From: JAMXLO01 sp035492535
GTDB lineage: Bacteria; Pseudomonadota; Alphaproteobacteria; Acetobacterales; Acetobacteraceae
NCBI GenBank assembly: GCA_035492535.1
Contig: DATJJM010000053.1
Span: 1-64,000, forward strand
Direction: 5' to 3'
Length of the DNA stretch: 64,000 nucleotides
The notes beneath the pieces were generated by a model. It saw only the letters and a list, made by a program, of their open reading frames with translations. It ran no database searches and had not been told where the DNA came from. Positions 42,463 to 50,211 of the stretch are shown piece after piece (positions within the stretch are counted from its first letter, which is position 1; the number at the start of each line of letters is the position of its first letter). Made by a program: the position numbers and the translations under genes.

Positions 42463-42484
42463 ATGGCCGGGTCAAGCCCGGCCA
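42463..42484. repeat. intergenic palindromic repeat, family A, copy 2 (reversed)
   Basis: TGGCCGGG and CCCGGCCA pair perfectly around TCAAG. The sequence is the reverse complement of the copy at 20333-20355. It lies directly after the stop of the second Lin0512-type gene and ahead of the esterase gene, so transcripts crossing it form a strong hairpin. Confidence 0.8.
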
Positions 42485-42503
42485 CAAGGTGGGAGAAAGT
42501 CCA

Positions 42504-43358
42504 ATGTCGAGCTACGAATATACGACGCAGGATGTTGAATATCTTCGCCATGGTGATCGGAAGTTCATGGCGCGGCTGTTCAAGCCACACGGCAAGGGGC
42601 CGTTCCCGGCGATTGTGGAAGTGCATGGGGGCGCGTGGTGCAACGGCGACCTGAACGAGTGCCAGATCTACGGTGAAGGTTTTGCACGCGCCGGATTGGC
42701 GGTGGTGGCAATCGATTTCCGCCATGCGGGCGACGGGTATCCGACGTCGCTGGCAGATATCAACTATGCGATCCGGTGGACGAAGGCGAACGCATCGGAG
42801 CTGAATTCGCGAGCCGATCTGATCGGGATCGCGGGGCAGTCGAGCGGCGGGCACCTGGCGATGCTGTCGGCGATGCGGCCGAATGATCCTCGGTATGCGT
42901 CGATTGCGTTGCCGTCATCGGCGCCGGCGGTGGATGCGACGGTGCGGGCCGTGGCGATGCTGTGGCCGGTGATCAATCCGCTGTCTCGCTATCGGCATGC
43001 GCTGCGCGCGCGGGATTCGGCGAACCCGCCGGCCTGGGTAGGCAACATCCCGTCGCGGCATGATCTGTATTGGAAGACCGAGGCCAACATGGCCGAGGGC
43101 AATCCGGTGCTGATGCTGGAGAAGGGCGAGAAGGTGGTGACGCCGCCAGCGATCTGGATCCAGGGGCAGCCGGATATCGTGCATGACTATCGCGATCCGG
43201 ATGCGCCGGTTGAGGGGAACGAGCCGCAGCGGTTCGTTACGGGCTACCGGAAGGCGGGTGGCGAGATCGACCTGCTGTACATTGACTATGCCAAGCGGCA
43301 GGGCGCGGGCTCGTTCGAGCCGGCGGCGGCGTTCTTCCATCGGTTCATCAAGGCCTGA
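42504..43358 (+). CDS. alpha/beta hydrolase (HSL/BD-FAE-like esterase)
   Basis: 284 aa from the ATG at 42504 (GGGAGAA upstream). The oxyanion motif is VEVHGGAWCNG and the nucleophile elbow GIAGQSSGGHLAM. The acid and His lie in the C-terminal third, around QGQPDIVHDYRDPDAP and the final FHRFIKA region. There is no signal peptide. It probably hydrolyses an ester or amide formed in the same pathway as the Rieske oxygenase and Lin0512-type genes upstream. Exact substrate unknown. Confidence 0.86.
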   Translation: MSSYEYTTQDVEYLRHGDRKFMARLFKPHGKGPFPAIVEVHGGAWCNGDLNECQIYGEGFARAGLAVVAIDFRHAGDGYPTSLADINYAIRWTKANASELNSRADLIGIAGQSSGGHLAMLSAMRPNDPRYASIALPSSAPAVDATVRAVAMLWPVINPLSRYRHALRARDSANPPAWVGNIPSRHDLYWKTEANMAEGNPVLMLEKGEKVVTPPAIWIQGQPDIVHDYRDPDAPVEGNEPQRFVTGYRKAGGEIDLLYIDYAKRQGAGSFEPAAAFFHRFIKA

Positions 43359-43381
43359 GTGGCGTTGCGGGCGCAGCGGGG

Positions 43382-43411
43382 CCGGGATTGCCTCGCTGCG
43401 TTCGCAATGAC
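43382..43411. repeat. intergenic palindromic repeat, family B, copy 2
   Basis: Thirty bases matching the unit at 18804-18833 except for two adjacent positions (TT instead of CC near the 3' arm). It fills most of the 61-base convergent gap between the esterase and the racemase-fold gene. Confidence 0.75.
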
Positions 43412-43419
43412 ACGGGCGA

Positions 43420-44130
43420 TCAGGCTGCCGGCAGTTCGGCCAGCAGCCGGCCCAGCGCGGGCAACGGATCACGCGCACCCATGATGTGCATCATCGACCA
43501 CAGCGCCGCGCCGTTGGTGGTGATGACCGGCTTGCCGAACTCCTGTTCCCATGCGGGCACGAACGACATGGTTGGGAAATTGCCGCCGGGGACGACGAAA
43601 CAGTCGATCTCGGGGCGGTTGATGCGGGCGAAGGCGTCGCGCGCGTTCTCGGGGCCGAGCTTGCCGATCATGTAGGAGTCGGTGGCGGCGAAGCCTTCCA
43701 GCGCGACCACCGAGAGGGTGAACTTGCTTTCGTAGTAGTGCTTGGCGCGTTCGATCACCTGCTGGGAGTACGGTGAGACGATGGCGATGCGCTTGGCGCC
43801 GAGAGCGCGGACTGCCTGGCCGACCGCTTGCGCGGAGGTGATTGCGGGGACCTTGGCGGCGGCGGTGATGCGGCGGGTGGTGGTGGCGTCGTAGTCGTCG
43901 GCGAAGAGGCTGGCGGACGTCTGGGCGAGGCTGATGACCTCGACGCGCGCGGTGGCGAGGAGACGCGACTGATAGTCGATGTCCTCGTCCTTGCTGGGAG
44001 CGAACGGGCCGTTGCCGCTGGTGAGCAGGCGGCCGACATGGAACTGCAATGAAGGCGGCAGCAGGTGGCTGTATTCGATCTCTACTGTGGTGTTGGTGGA
44101 GGGGATGAGGACGCCGAAGTGATGATCCAT
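43420..44130 (-). CDS. Asp/Glu racemase-superfamily protein (maleate isomerase / arylmalonate decarboxylase-like)
   Basis: 236 aa. The fold is shown by FGVLIPSTNTTVEIEY, the central RRITAAAKVPAITSAQAVGQA and RIAIVSPYSQQVIERAKHYY. Family enzymes use two cysteines. Here the first position reads SLAQTSAS (Q70) and the second VVPGGNFPT (Gly), so both expected cysteines seem absent; only C177 is nearby. It may be a pseudoenzyme or use different chemistry. It starts 1 base from the Mug-like gene stop, so they share a leftward transcript. Confidence 0.8.
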   Translation of the reverse strand: MDHHFGVLIPSTNTTVEIEYSHLLPPSLQFHVGRLLTSGNGPFAPSKDEDIDYQSRLLATARVEVISLAQTSASLFADDYDATTTRRITAAAKVPAITSAQAVGQAVRALGAKRIAIVSPYSQQVIERAKHYYESKFTLSVVALEGFAATDSYMIGKLGPENARDAFARINRPEIDCFVVPGGNFPTMSFVPAWEQEFGKPVITTNGAALWSMMHIMGARDPLPALGRLLAELPAA

Positions 44131-44131
44131 G

Positions 44132-44701
44132 TTATTTCTCCCTTATTTCCTGGGCGAGCCGATCGTACCAGTGGGTCTGATCAGCCGGGGTGAAGTGGGC
44201 GTTGGCGCCGCTTGGGTTGGGGACGACGTAGCAGCGGGTGGTGCCAATGTGGATTGGTTGCAGGCCCAGGGTTGCGTCGGGCGATGTGGGGGCGAGCGCC
44301 CGCTGGACGTGGCGGTAGCCGGTCATGCCGTGGAAGCAGGCGATGGCCGGACGGTATTGGGCGAGCTTGGCGGCGAGGATGGCGACGCCTTCGGCCAGTT
44401 CGTTGGGGGCGAGGTCACCGGCACGGGCGGTCGCGCGCTTGCACAGGTCGGTGAAGCCGAAGCCGTGGCAGGGCAGAGACCGGTCGTGCTCCGGATTGAG
44501 TGTATCTACGCGGAGCGCATGGCGTGCCTGGGCACTGAGCGTGGAGCGCGAGAAGCAGGGCCAGAAGCGGTTGCTGCGCCGCGCGAAGTAGTGGCCTTGG
44601 GCGACCGAGTACAGCGACGGGTTGATGCCGACGAACACGACCCGGAGGCTGTGCCGCAGCAGGTCGGGCAGCGTGTCGGCTGGTGATGCTCTCGACCCCA
44701 C
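44132..44701 (-). CDS. Mug/TDG-type mismatch-specific uracil/thymine DNA glycosylase
   Basis: 189 aa from a GTG at 44701 with AGGA 8 bases upstream; longer GTG or TTG starts to 44728 are possible. The active-site motif is VFVGINPSLYS (GINPS, as in Mug) and the C-terminal DNA-intercalation motif is VVPNPSGANAHF. It removes uracil or thymine from mismatches. It is a DNA-repair gene among catabolic genes, and divergent from the LLM oxidoreductase gene with only about 45 bases between starts. Confidence 0.84.
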   Translation of the reverse strand: MGSRASPADTLPDLLRHSLRVVFVGINPSLYSVAQGHYFARRSNRFWPCFSRSTLSAQARHALRVDTLNPEHDRSLPCHGFGFTDLCKRATARAGDLAPNELAEGVAILAAKLAQYRPAIACFHGMTGYRHVQRALAPTSPDATLGLQPIHIGTTRCYVVPNPSGANAHFTPADQTHWYDRLAQEIREK

Positions 44702-44745
44702 GGGCGCATCCTGACACACTTTGGGCAAAGACGCAGGAGACGGCC

Positions 44746-45879
44746 ATGAAGGTTGGCGTATCGCTGAGTATCCTGGCGCAGGCAGGGCGTTCGGATGTCG
44801 CGGTGTACAAGGAGCATCTGGAACTCGGCGACCTGGCGGAGCCGCTGGGATTCGATTCCATCTTTGCGCTGGAGCACCATTTCACCGGCTATTCGATGTC
44901 GCCGGCGCCGGTGCAGTTGCTGAGCTACTTCGCGGGGCGGACGAAGCGGGTGCAGCTGGGCACGGCGGTGATCGTGCTGCCGTGGCATGATCCGATCCGC
45001 GTTGCGGAGAGCATCGCGCTGCTCGATGTGCTGTGCGGCGGGCGCTGCCTGTTCGGGTTCGGTCGTGGCGCTGCGAGCGTGGAATATGCCGGGTTCCGGA
45101 TTCCGATGGAGGAAGCGCGGCCTCGGTTCGTCGAGGCGGCGCAGTTGATCCGGCTGGCGCTCAGCCAGCGGGAGTTCGAGTGGCAGGGCGAGTACTATCA
45201 GATCCCTCGGACCTCGATCCGGCCGCAGCCGGTTTCGCATCCAGAGCGGCGGTTTTTCGTGTCCTCGGTGACGCCGGAGTCAGCGGAGATCATGGCGAAG
45301 CTCGGGTTCGGCATGATGGTGATCATGCAGAACGAATGGCCGAAGGCGGCGGAGGATATCGAGCGGTTCCGCTCGATTGCCGGCGCGGTGGGACATGTGC
45401 CGCCGCCACCAATCATCCTGACCAACGTCTCCTGCGCGGAAAGTAGGGATGAGGCCCATGAGAGGGCGATGCGCTATCTGGGCGCCAAGTGGGATTCGAT
45501 CGACAATCACTACCATTTTTCCGATGGGCACCTGGCGACGGTGAAGGGCTATGAGGCGTACGGGAAGATGACGAAGACGTATGCCAAGATGAAGGAAGAG
45601 GCAGCGCGGCAGAAGGCGACGGAGTTCTACGTGAAGATACAGATCGTGGGGACGCCGGATGACTGCATCCAGCAGATCGCCGAACTGCGGGCACTGACGG
45701 GGACGGACCACGTCATCGCCGATTTCTCCTATGGCGGCATGCCGCACGAGGATGGCGAACTCAACATGCGATTGTTCGCTGATCGGGTGGTGCCGGTGCT
45801 GCAACGCGATGCGGCGTTCGCTGGCGTGCCGCAGCGGCGTGTGAGTGCCGGGCAGGAGGATGTGTTCGCGCCGGCGTGA
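44746..45879 (+). CDS. luciferase-like (LLM) flavin-dependent oxidoreductase
   Basis: 377 aa from the ATG at 44746 (AGGAGA upstream). It has the bacterial-luciferase TIM barrel: FDSIFALEHHFTGYSMSP, RVQLGTAVIVLPWHDPIRVAES, GRCLFGFGRGAASVEY and a late GTPDDCIQQI segment. It probably uses reduced FMN from a separate reductase. It is unlike the LLM protein at 20409 in length and motifs, so the two are different subfamilies. Its stop faces the methyltransferase stop across 3 bases. Confidence 0.87.
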   Translation: MKVGVSLSILAQAGRSDVAVYKEHLELGDLAEPLGFDSIFALEHHFTGYSMSPAPVQLLSYFAGRTKRVQLGTAVIVLPWHDPIRVAESIALLDVLCGGRCLFGFGRGAASVEYAGFRIPMEEARPRFVEAAQLIRLALSQREFEWQGEYYQIPRTSIRPQPVSHPERRFFVSSVTPESAEIMAKLGFGMMVIMQNEWPKAAEDIERFRSIAGAVGHVPPPPIILTNVSCAESRDEAHERAMRYLGAKWDSIDNHYHFSDGHLATVKGYEAYGKMTKTYAKMKEEAARQKATEFYVKIQIVGTPDDCIQQIAELRALTGTDHVIADFSYGGMPHEDGELNMRLFADRVVPVLQRDAAFAGVPQRRVSAGQEDVFAPA

Positions 45880-45882
45880 AGT

Positions 45883-46971
45883 TCAGGCCCGGGTGGATGC
45901 GTCGGAGATGAAGCGAGCATCAAATGGATCGAGTAGTCGCAGCAGGTCGCGGAACCAAGGGTGCAGTAGCATGCTGAGTGGCGGTGCGACCAAGGTGATT
46001 TCGGGGCCTTCGCCGAAACTGCAGTAACGGTTCAGCATGATGCCGTGCGAGCTGACGATGGTCGCTTGAAGGTTGAGCAATTCCCATGCGTTCAGCGCCG
46101 GTGCGGGGCAATGCACGACCTCGTGTGGCATGAATGTAAAAACCCCATAACCGACGCTTACCGCGTAGGCGTGAGCATCGCCTCTCATCACGAAGATCGG
46201 GCTGGCCGAACTCAGGTTGTCGACGGCGACGAATTTTTGCTGCACCGGATCGTAGGCCAGCGTGCCTCCAGCCACAGCGGCTATGCGGAGATCGGCCATG
46301 GTGAGGCGCTCGAGGCTCTGCCGATAGGTGCCCGGCTCGGCACCCGTCGCGTCCACGTCTTTATAGGCGACAATGGATGTGGCGAGCGCAGGGAAGGCAC
46401 GCGACACAGATTGCAGGATGTCGATCAGGGCAGGATCGAGGCGGTGCACGGCGTCAGAAAACTCACAACCGGGATAACCGAAGCCAGCGCCTATGAGTTT
46501 GTAACCACGCCGGCTGAATTCGTCGCGGGAGATGTAGCTGTGGTGAGCCTCGTACTCATTGCGACCAGTGAGGGTGTCGCCGCCGGGGCGGAAGTCCGGA
46601 AAGTTGGGGGTGGAGAGTATCACGCGCTGGCTTGCGGCGGCTTCCAACACGGCAAACGCGCGATCCACGTCCTCGGGTTGTAAATGTTCGATCACTTCGC
46701 AGGCCAGCACGGTATCCCATTTGCCATCGAGCGGTGCGGGCAACAGGTGATGCCAGACCTTGTGGTAAGTGCCTTGACCCGCACAGAACTCAACATTGGG
46801 AGCAAAGGCGTCGATGCCATCGACCTGGGGCGGCGTGTGAATGCCTGCCTCCCATGAATTGGAGCGGATGAGGTTGCCCCAGCGTCCGTAGCCACAGCCG
46901 ACGTCCAGCACCGATCCGCCGCGCAGCAGGTTGATGACGATTGGGTCGAGGAAGGTGGGAGAGGAGCTCAT
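45883..46971 (-). CDS. SAM-dependent methyltransferase with a long C-terminal extension
   Basis: 362 aa from the ATG at 46971; a GTG at 46989 would add 6 residues. The class I methyltransferase motif is SVLDVGCGYGRWGN (about 20-33), followed by the acidic VDGIDAF and the post-II segment VLACEVIEHLQPEDV. The last 150 residues or so (after about 210) do not look like a methyltransferase and match no domain I know. They may bind the acceptor. A methylated small molecule or glycan is likelier than DNA. It is a single gene. Confidence 0.8.
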   Translation of the reverse strand: MSSSPTFLDPIVINLLRGGSVLDVGCGYGRWGNLIRSNSWEAGIHTPPQVDGIDAFAPNVEFCAGQGTYHKVWHHLLPAPLDGKWDTVLACEVIEHLQPEDVDRAFAVLEAAASQRVILSTPNFPDFRPGGDTLTGRNEYEAHHSYISRDEFSRRGYKLIGAGFGYPGCEFSDAVHRLDPALIDILQSVSRAFPALATSIVAYKDVDATGAEPGTYRQSLERLTMADLRIAAVAGGTLAYDPVQQKFVAVDNLSSASPIFVMRGDAHAYAVSVGYGVFTFMPHEVVHCPAPALNAWELLNLQATIVSSHGIMLNRYCSFGEGPEITLVAPPLSMLLHPWFRDLLRLLDPFDARFISDASTRA

Positions 46972-47218
46972 GTCACCGTGCCGCTTCACTGTGATGCTGT
47001 GAAATTAGCCTATGACGCCGACATTGAGCAGCCCGCCTCACGCGTGCAGGTTCTGTTGCCGCGTCTCGGCCGGAGACGCAGACAATCGCGCCGTGATGTG
47101 TCATCATCCACAGGCGCCTTGACCATGTTGCGCGTTCCTCATTGGAACCGTGACGTGGGAGATGGATAACTCGATAGGGATGCTGTAAGCCAGCGTGGTT
47201 CGGCGTCGAGGGGGAACA

Positions 47219-47581
47219 ATGAAGGGTCAACTTCTCTGGCTTCTGCCACTGGCTGGTATCTGCCTCTCCTTGCCAGCGCAGGCGCAGATCAGTCCATTTC
47301 GCGGCAGCAAAGGGACGCCATTGAACAACGCTGATATCACCGCACTTACCGATGCCACCAATCGTCTGCTTGATCGGCCACAGCTGGTGACCGGCGGCAC
47401 TGAGCCGTGGAGCAATCCGCAATCGGGCGCGAGCGGTACATTAACGGCCGGCAATCCGCTGAAACGTCATGGACTGAGTTGTCGCTCCGTGCAGTATCTG
47501 CTGATCTTTCCTCCGCCTAACCCCCAACGCAACCGCACATTGGTGTGGTGCAAGACAAAAAATGGCTGGAAGATTGGCTGA
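47219..47581 (+). CDS. small exported protein, RT0821/Lpp0805 surface-antigen-like
   Basis: 120 aa with GGGGGA before the ATG. The signal peptide (MKGQLLWLLPLAGICLSLPAQAQ) is clear. The mature part has TEPWSNPQSGASGTL, then a CRSVQYLL strand and a final VWCKTKNGWKIG, as in the C-terminal domain of small surface-antigen-like proteins of alphaproteobacteria; the two cysteines could form a disulfide. Function is unknown. It stands alone between unrelated genes, with about 250 bases of featureless DNA upstream. Confidence 0.75.
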   Translation: MKGQLLWLLPLAGICLSLPAQAQISPFRGSKGTPLNNADITALTDATNRLLDRPQLVTGGTEPWSNPQSGASGTLTAGNPLKRHGLSCRSVQYLLIFPPPNPQRNRTLVWCKTKNGWKIG

Positions 47582-47738
47582 ACCTTCGGTTCGAGATTCA
47601 GCCCTGATAGTCGGAATCGACACGAACCTAGTCCGGCAAGGACACCTGATCGGCGGCGGCATTGCGTCCTCCTGTTCGTCAGGATGGTTGCGCGACAAGG
47701 CGGACACAAGCTGAATTCGTGATGCGAAGGCCGCGGTT

Positions 47739-48299
47739 TCAGTTCTTCAGCAACCGCGACACCCAATCGGACACAGCATCGCCGCTGCTCATGCCGGGTT
47801 CCACAAGGCCGTCAATCATAAAGGTTGGCGACACGTGGATGCCGTTCTGGCGAGCGTATTTGCAGTGCCATTTGACCTCGCGGTCAAGGTCGGGGATCGC
47901 GAACGCGGCGGCGAGCTCAATGCCGCTGTAGTTTTCGATGCGGGCGATGATGTCGTTGGGCGTGGCGTCCATATTGGGGCCACGGCAGTGGCGTTCGAAT
48001 TCGAATTCCTCGCGATGTGCGGCGACGGCGGCCATGACGGACTTTGCCGCTTCCTTGCCGCCCTGGAGCGTGGAGGCGGCGAGGATGCAGCGCACAATCA
48101 CGCCGGAATACATGTGCCAGGGCTGCGACTGGAGGCGAATTTTCAAGGTGATGCGATCCTCGCCGGCTTGCGCGAGCAGCTCATCGACCTTTCCGAAGGC
48201 GCGTGCAGAAAACGGACAGGTGGGTTCGAGAAAGATCTCGAATATGCGTTGGCCTTGACCCCAGACGAGAGGATCAGCGTGCCAAGTGGTCTGGGTCAT
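47739..48299 (-). CDS. DsbA-like thioredoxin-fold protein
   Basis: 186 aa. The active-site-like motif CPFS (C28 to S31) sits in FLEPTCPFSARAF, so only one cysteine is at the usual CxxC place. The helical insert (MAAVAAHREEFEFERHC) and the cis-Pro region with HVSPTFMIDGLVEP match the DsbA/FrnE group. There is no signal peptide, so it is probably a cytoplasmic thiol protein or isomerase relative. It is divergent from the VOC gene. Confidence 0.8.
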   Translation of the reverse strand: MTQTTWHADPLVWGQGQRIFEIFLEPTCPFSARAFGKVDELLAQAGEDRITLKIRLQSQPWHMYSGVIVRCILAASTLQGGKEAAKSVMAAVAAHREEFEFERHCRGPNMDATPNDIIARIENYSGIELAAAFAIPDLDREVKWHCKYARQNGIHVSPTFMIDGLVEPGMSSGDAVSDWVSRLLKN

Positions 48300-48366
48300 C
48301 TGGGCTTTCCTATCGGGCCAGTTCGGGGCAGAGTTGCGTCAGCTTTCTTGGAGGAGGAGGAGCCGT

Positions 48367-48750
48367 ATGTTCAGCCATATCATGGTCGGGAGCAACGATA
48401 TCGATCGGTCAAAGAAGTTCTACGACGCCGTGTTCGGTGCGATGGGTGCAAAGCCTGGCACCGTGGATGCGAAGGGACGGCTGATCTATGCGCATAATGG
48501 CGGGCGCTTCATGGTGAGCAAGCCGATCGACGGACAGGCCGCCTGCTGTGCCAATGGCGGGACGGTAGGGTTCACAATGAACGGGCCGGAGCAGGCGGAT
48601 GCCTGGCACAAGGCCGGCGTTGCCAATGGTGGCAAGTCGATCGAGGATCCGCCGGGCATTCGCCAAGGTGCCGCCGGGCCGATGTATCTGGCGTATCTGC
48701 GCGATCCCGATGGCAACAAGCTATGTGGGTTTGCTCGGGTGCAGGCGTAA
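48367..48750 (+). CDS. VOC-family (glyoxalase/bleomycin-resistance-like) protein
   Basis: 127 aa from the ATG at 48367, with GGAGGAGGAGG upstream. The single VOC module begins FSHIMVGSNDIDRSKKFYDAVFG, with H4 as a probable metal ligand, and ends with YLRDPDGNKLCGF as in many small dioxygenase- or isomerase-like proteins. Cys-Cys-Ala in the middle is unusual. A longer in-frame reading overlaps the divergent thioredoxin gene and is rejected. Its 3' end carries a hairpin that may be a terminator. Confidence 0.87.
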   Translation: MFSHIMVGSNDIDRSKKFYDAVFGAMGAKPGTVDAKGRLIYAHNGGRFMVSKPIDGQAACCANGGTVGFTMNGPEQADAWHKAGVANGGKSIEDPPGIRQGAAGPMYLAYLRDPDGNKLCGFARVQA

Positions 48751-48772
48751 GGTCTGGTGAGATCGCGGCTAC

Positions 48773-48800
48773 GAGGGGTCGCCCGAGCGGGCAGCCCCTC
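48773..48800 (+). terminator. hairpin after the VOC gene
   Basis: GAGGGG (48773-48778) pairs with CCCCTC (48795-48800), and an inner GCCC/GGGC stem closes on a GAGC loop. One mismatch and one G-T pair separate the two stems. It lies 23 bases after the stop. There is no T-run, so termination would be weak or Rho-assisted. Confidence 0.5.
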
Positions 48801-49152
48801 TAGCTCAAGGCACGGACGTGGCGTGACGTCGCGATCGCGAGTCAGCCTAGCGTGGTTTCGCGACACGGCGATGGGGCATCGAAAAGCTTCTCGAACGTCC
48901 TCAGCGTGGCCGTGAGTGACGACGATCATTCGTTAAGAATACGAACCGGTCACTAAGGCTGGGAGCTACTGGCACGACTCAGATGCCGAAGCCGACTGCT
49001 GCCGCGCCGTAGCGAGGACTGCCGCCACGACACAGTAACCTTCTCGCCATTGAGCACGATCAAATGGGGCGTGGCCTGGCGGAGGCTTCTGGCTGCAACG
49101 CAATCACCGGGCTAATGTCCTCTTGCGTTCGATCAAAGCAGGAGGGGAAATC
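48801..49152. other. intergenic region upstream of the amino-acid transporter operon
   Basis: About 350 bases without a believable gene on either strand. It ends in a strong AGGAGG for aapJ at 49141-49146. CTGGCAC near 48970 matches the -24 half of a sigma-54 promoter, but no TTGC stands at the right distance. Regulatory sequence for the operon probably lies here, undefined. Confidence 0.5.
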
Positions 49153-50202
49153 ATGTCACGGATACGCTCAGGGCTGGCCGCTTGCGGTCTGGCCCTTGCA
49201 GCAATGCTGCCACTGGCCGGCGTTGCCCGCGCACAGAACGAATTGAAGAGCCCAACGATGGACGCGATCAAGCAGCGTGGTCAGCTCGTCTGCGGCATCG
49301 ACACCGGCATCCCTGGATACGCGTTTCAGGACTCCAAGGGTGAATGGCAGGGGCTGGATGTCGCCTATTGCCGTGCCATTGCCGACGCCCTGCTTGGATC
49401 GCCGGACAAGGTCAAGTACGTCGGCACCACGTCGAAGGTACGGTTTTCGGTCCTCGCATCCGGCGAGATCGACGTGTTGATTCGTGATTCCGAGGTGACC
49501 TTCATCCGCAACACGCAACTCGGTCTCGATGAACCTGCCTTCAACTTCTACACTGCCCAGACCTTCATGGTGCGCAAGAGCCTTAACGTCGCGCATGCCA
49601 AGGATCTGAACGGCGCGACGATCTGCCTGCTGACCGGCACGACGCTCGAGACCAACATCGCCGACTACAATCGGGCGAATAACATCAAGATCAATACGCT
49701 GCTGTTTGACAAGCCTGAAGAAGCCTTCGCCGCGGCCGATGCCGGACGCTGCGACGGCTATACGGATGATGGCGGATCGGTCGCCGCGGCACGCTCCACA
49801 ATGAAGAAGCCCGACGACTGGATGTTCATTCCGGAAACCATCGGCGGGTTGCAGGCGCTCGGGCCGTTCACCCGGCTTGGCGACCAGGCCTGGTCGAGGC
49901 TGGTGAAGTGGGTGCAGTACGCGATGGTCGAAGGTGAGCTGCTTGGCGTCACCAGGGCCAACGTCGACCAGTTGAAGGCCTCGACAAAAGATCCGGAGAT
50001 GCGGCGCTATCTTGGTCTCGATGCAGATTTCGGCAAGCTGCTCGGCGTGGACAATGCCTGGGCCTATCGCATTGCGAAGGACATCGGCAATTACGGCGAG
50101 GTCTACGACGCGTACTTCGGTGACAAGGGCCTCGGGCTGCCGCGTGGCATGAACAATCTGTACAACAAGGGTGGCCTGTTCGTCACACCCAGCTGGAAGT
50201 GA
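49153..50202 (+). CDS. aapJ: general L-amino acid ABC transporter, substrate-binding protein
   Basis: 349 aa, with AGGAGGGG 7 bases before the ATG. The signal peptide (about 28 residues, ending VARAQ) precedes a family 3 binding domain. Its opening block (RGQLVCGIDTGIPGYAF) and the segment GLDVAYCRAIADALLG are typical of the Aap/Bzt group. RDSEVTFIRNTQLG and DDGGSVAAARST are further family 3 landmarks. It captures L-amino acids in the periplasm. The permeases AapQ and AapM follow directly; the ATPase gene is not adjacent. Confidence 0.92.
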   Translation: MSRIRSGLAACGLALAAMLPLAGVARAQNELKSPTMDAIKQRGQLVCGIDTGIPGYAFQDSKGEWQGLDVAYCRAIADALLGSPDKVKYVGTTSKVRFSVLASGEIDVLIRDSEVTFIRNTQLGLDEPAFNFYTAQTFMVRKSLNVAHAKDLNGATICLLTGTTLETNIADYNRANNIKINTLLFDKPEEAFAAADAGRCDGYTDDGGSVAAARSTMKKPDDWMFIPETIGGLQALGPFTRLGDQAWSRLVKWVQYAMVEGELLGVTRANVDQLKASTKDPEMRRYLGLDADFGKLLGVDNAWAYRIAKDIGNYGEVYDAYFGDKGLGLPRGMNNLYNKGGLFVTPSWK

Positions 50203-50211
50203 TGCGCTGAC

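Noticed and set aside
46973..47422. 150-codon minus-strand frame upstream of the methyltransferase
   Set aside because: Composition is unnatural and it is antisense to the exported protein at 47219, which has a signal peptide and a ribosome binding site.
48968..48990. Possible sigma-54 promoter upstream of aapJ
   Set aside because: The -24 element CTGGCAC is present, but the GC of the -12 element is two bases too far away and TTG is lacking.
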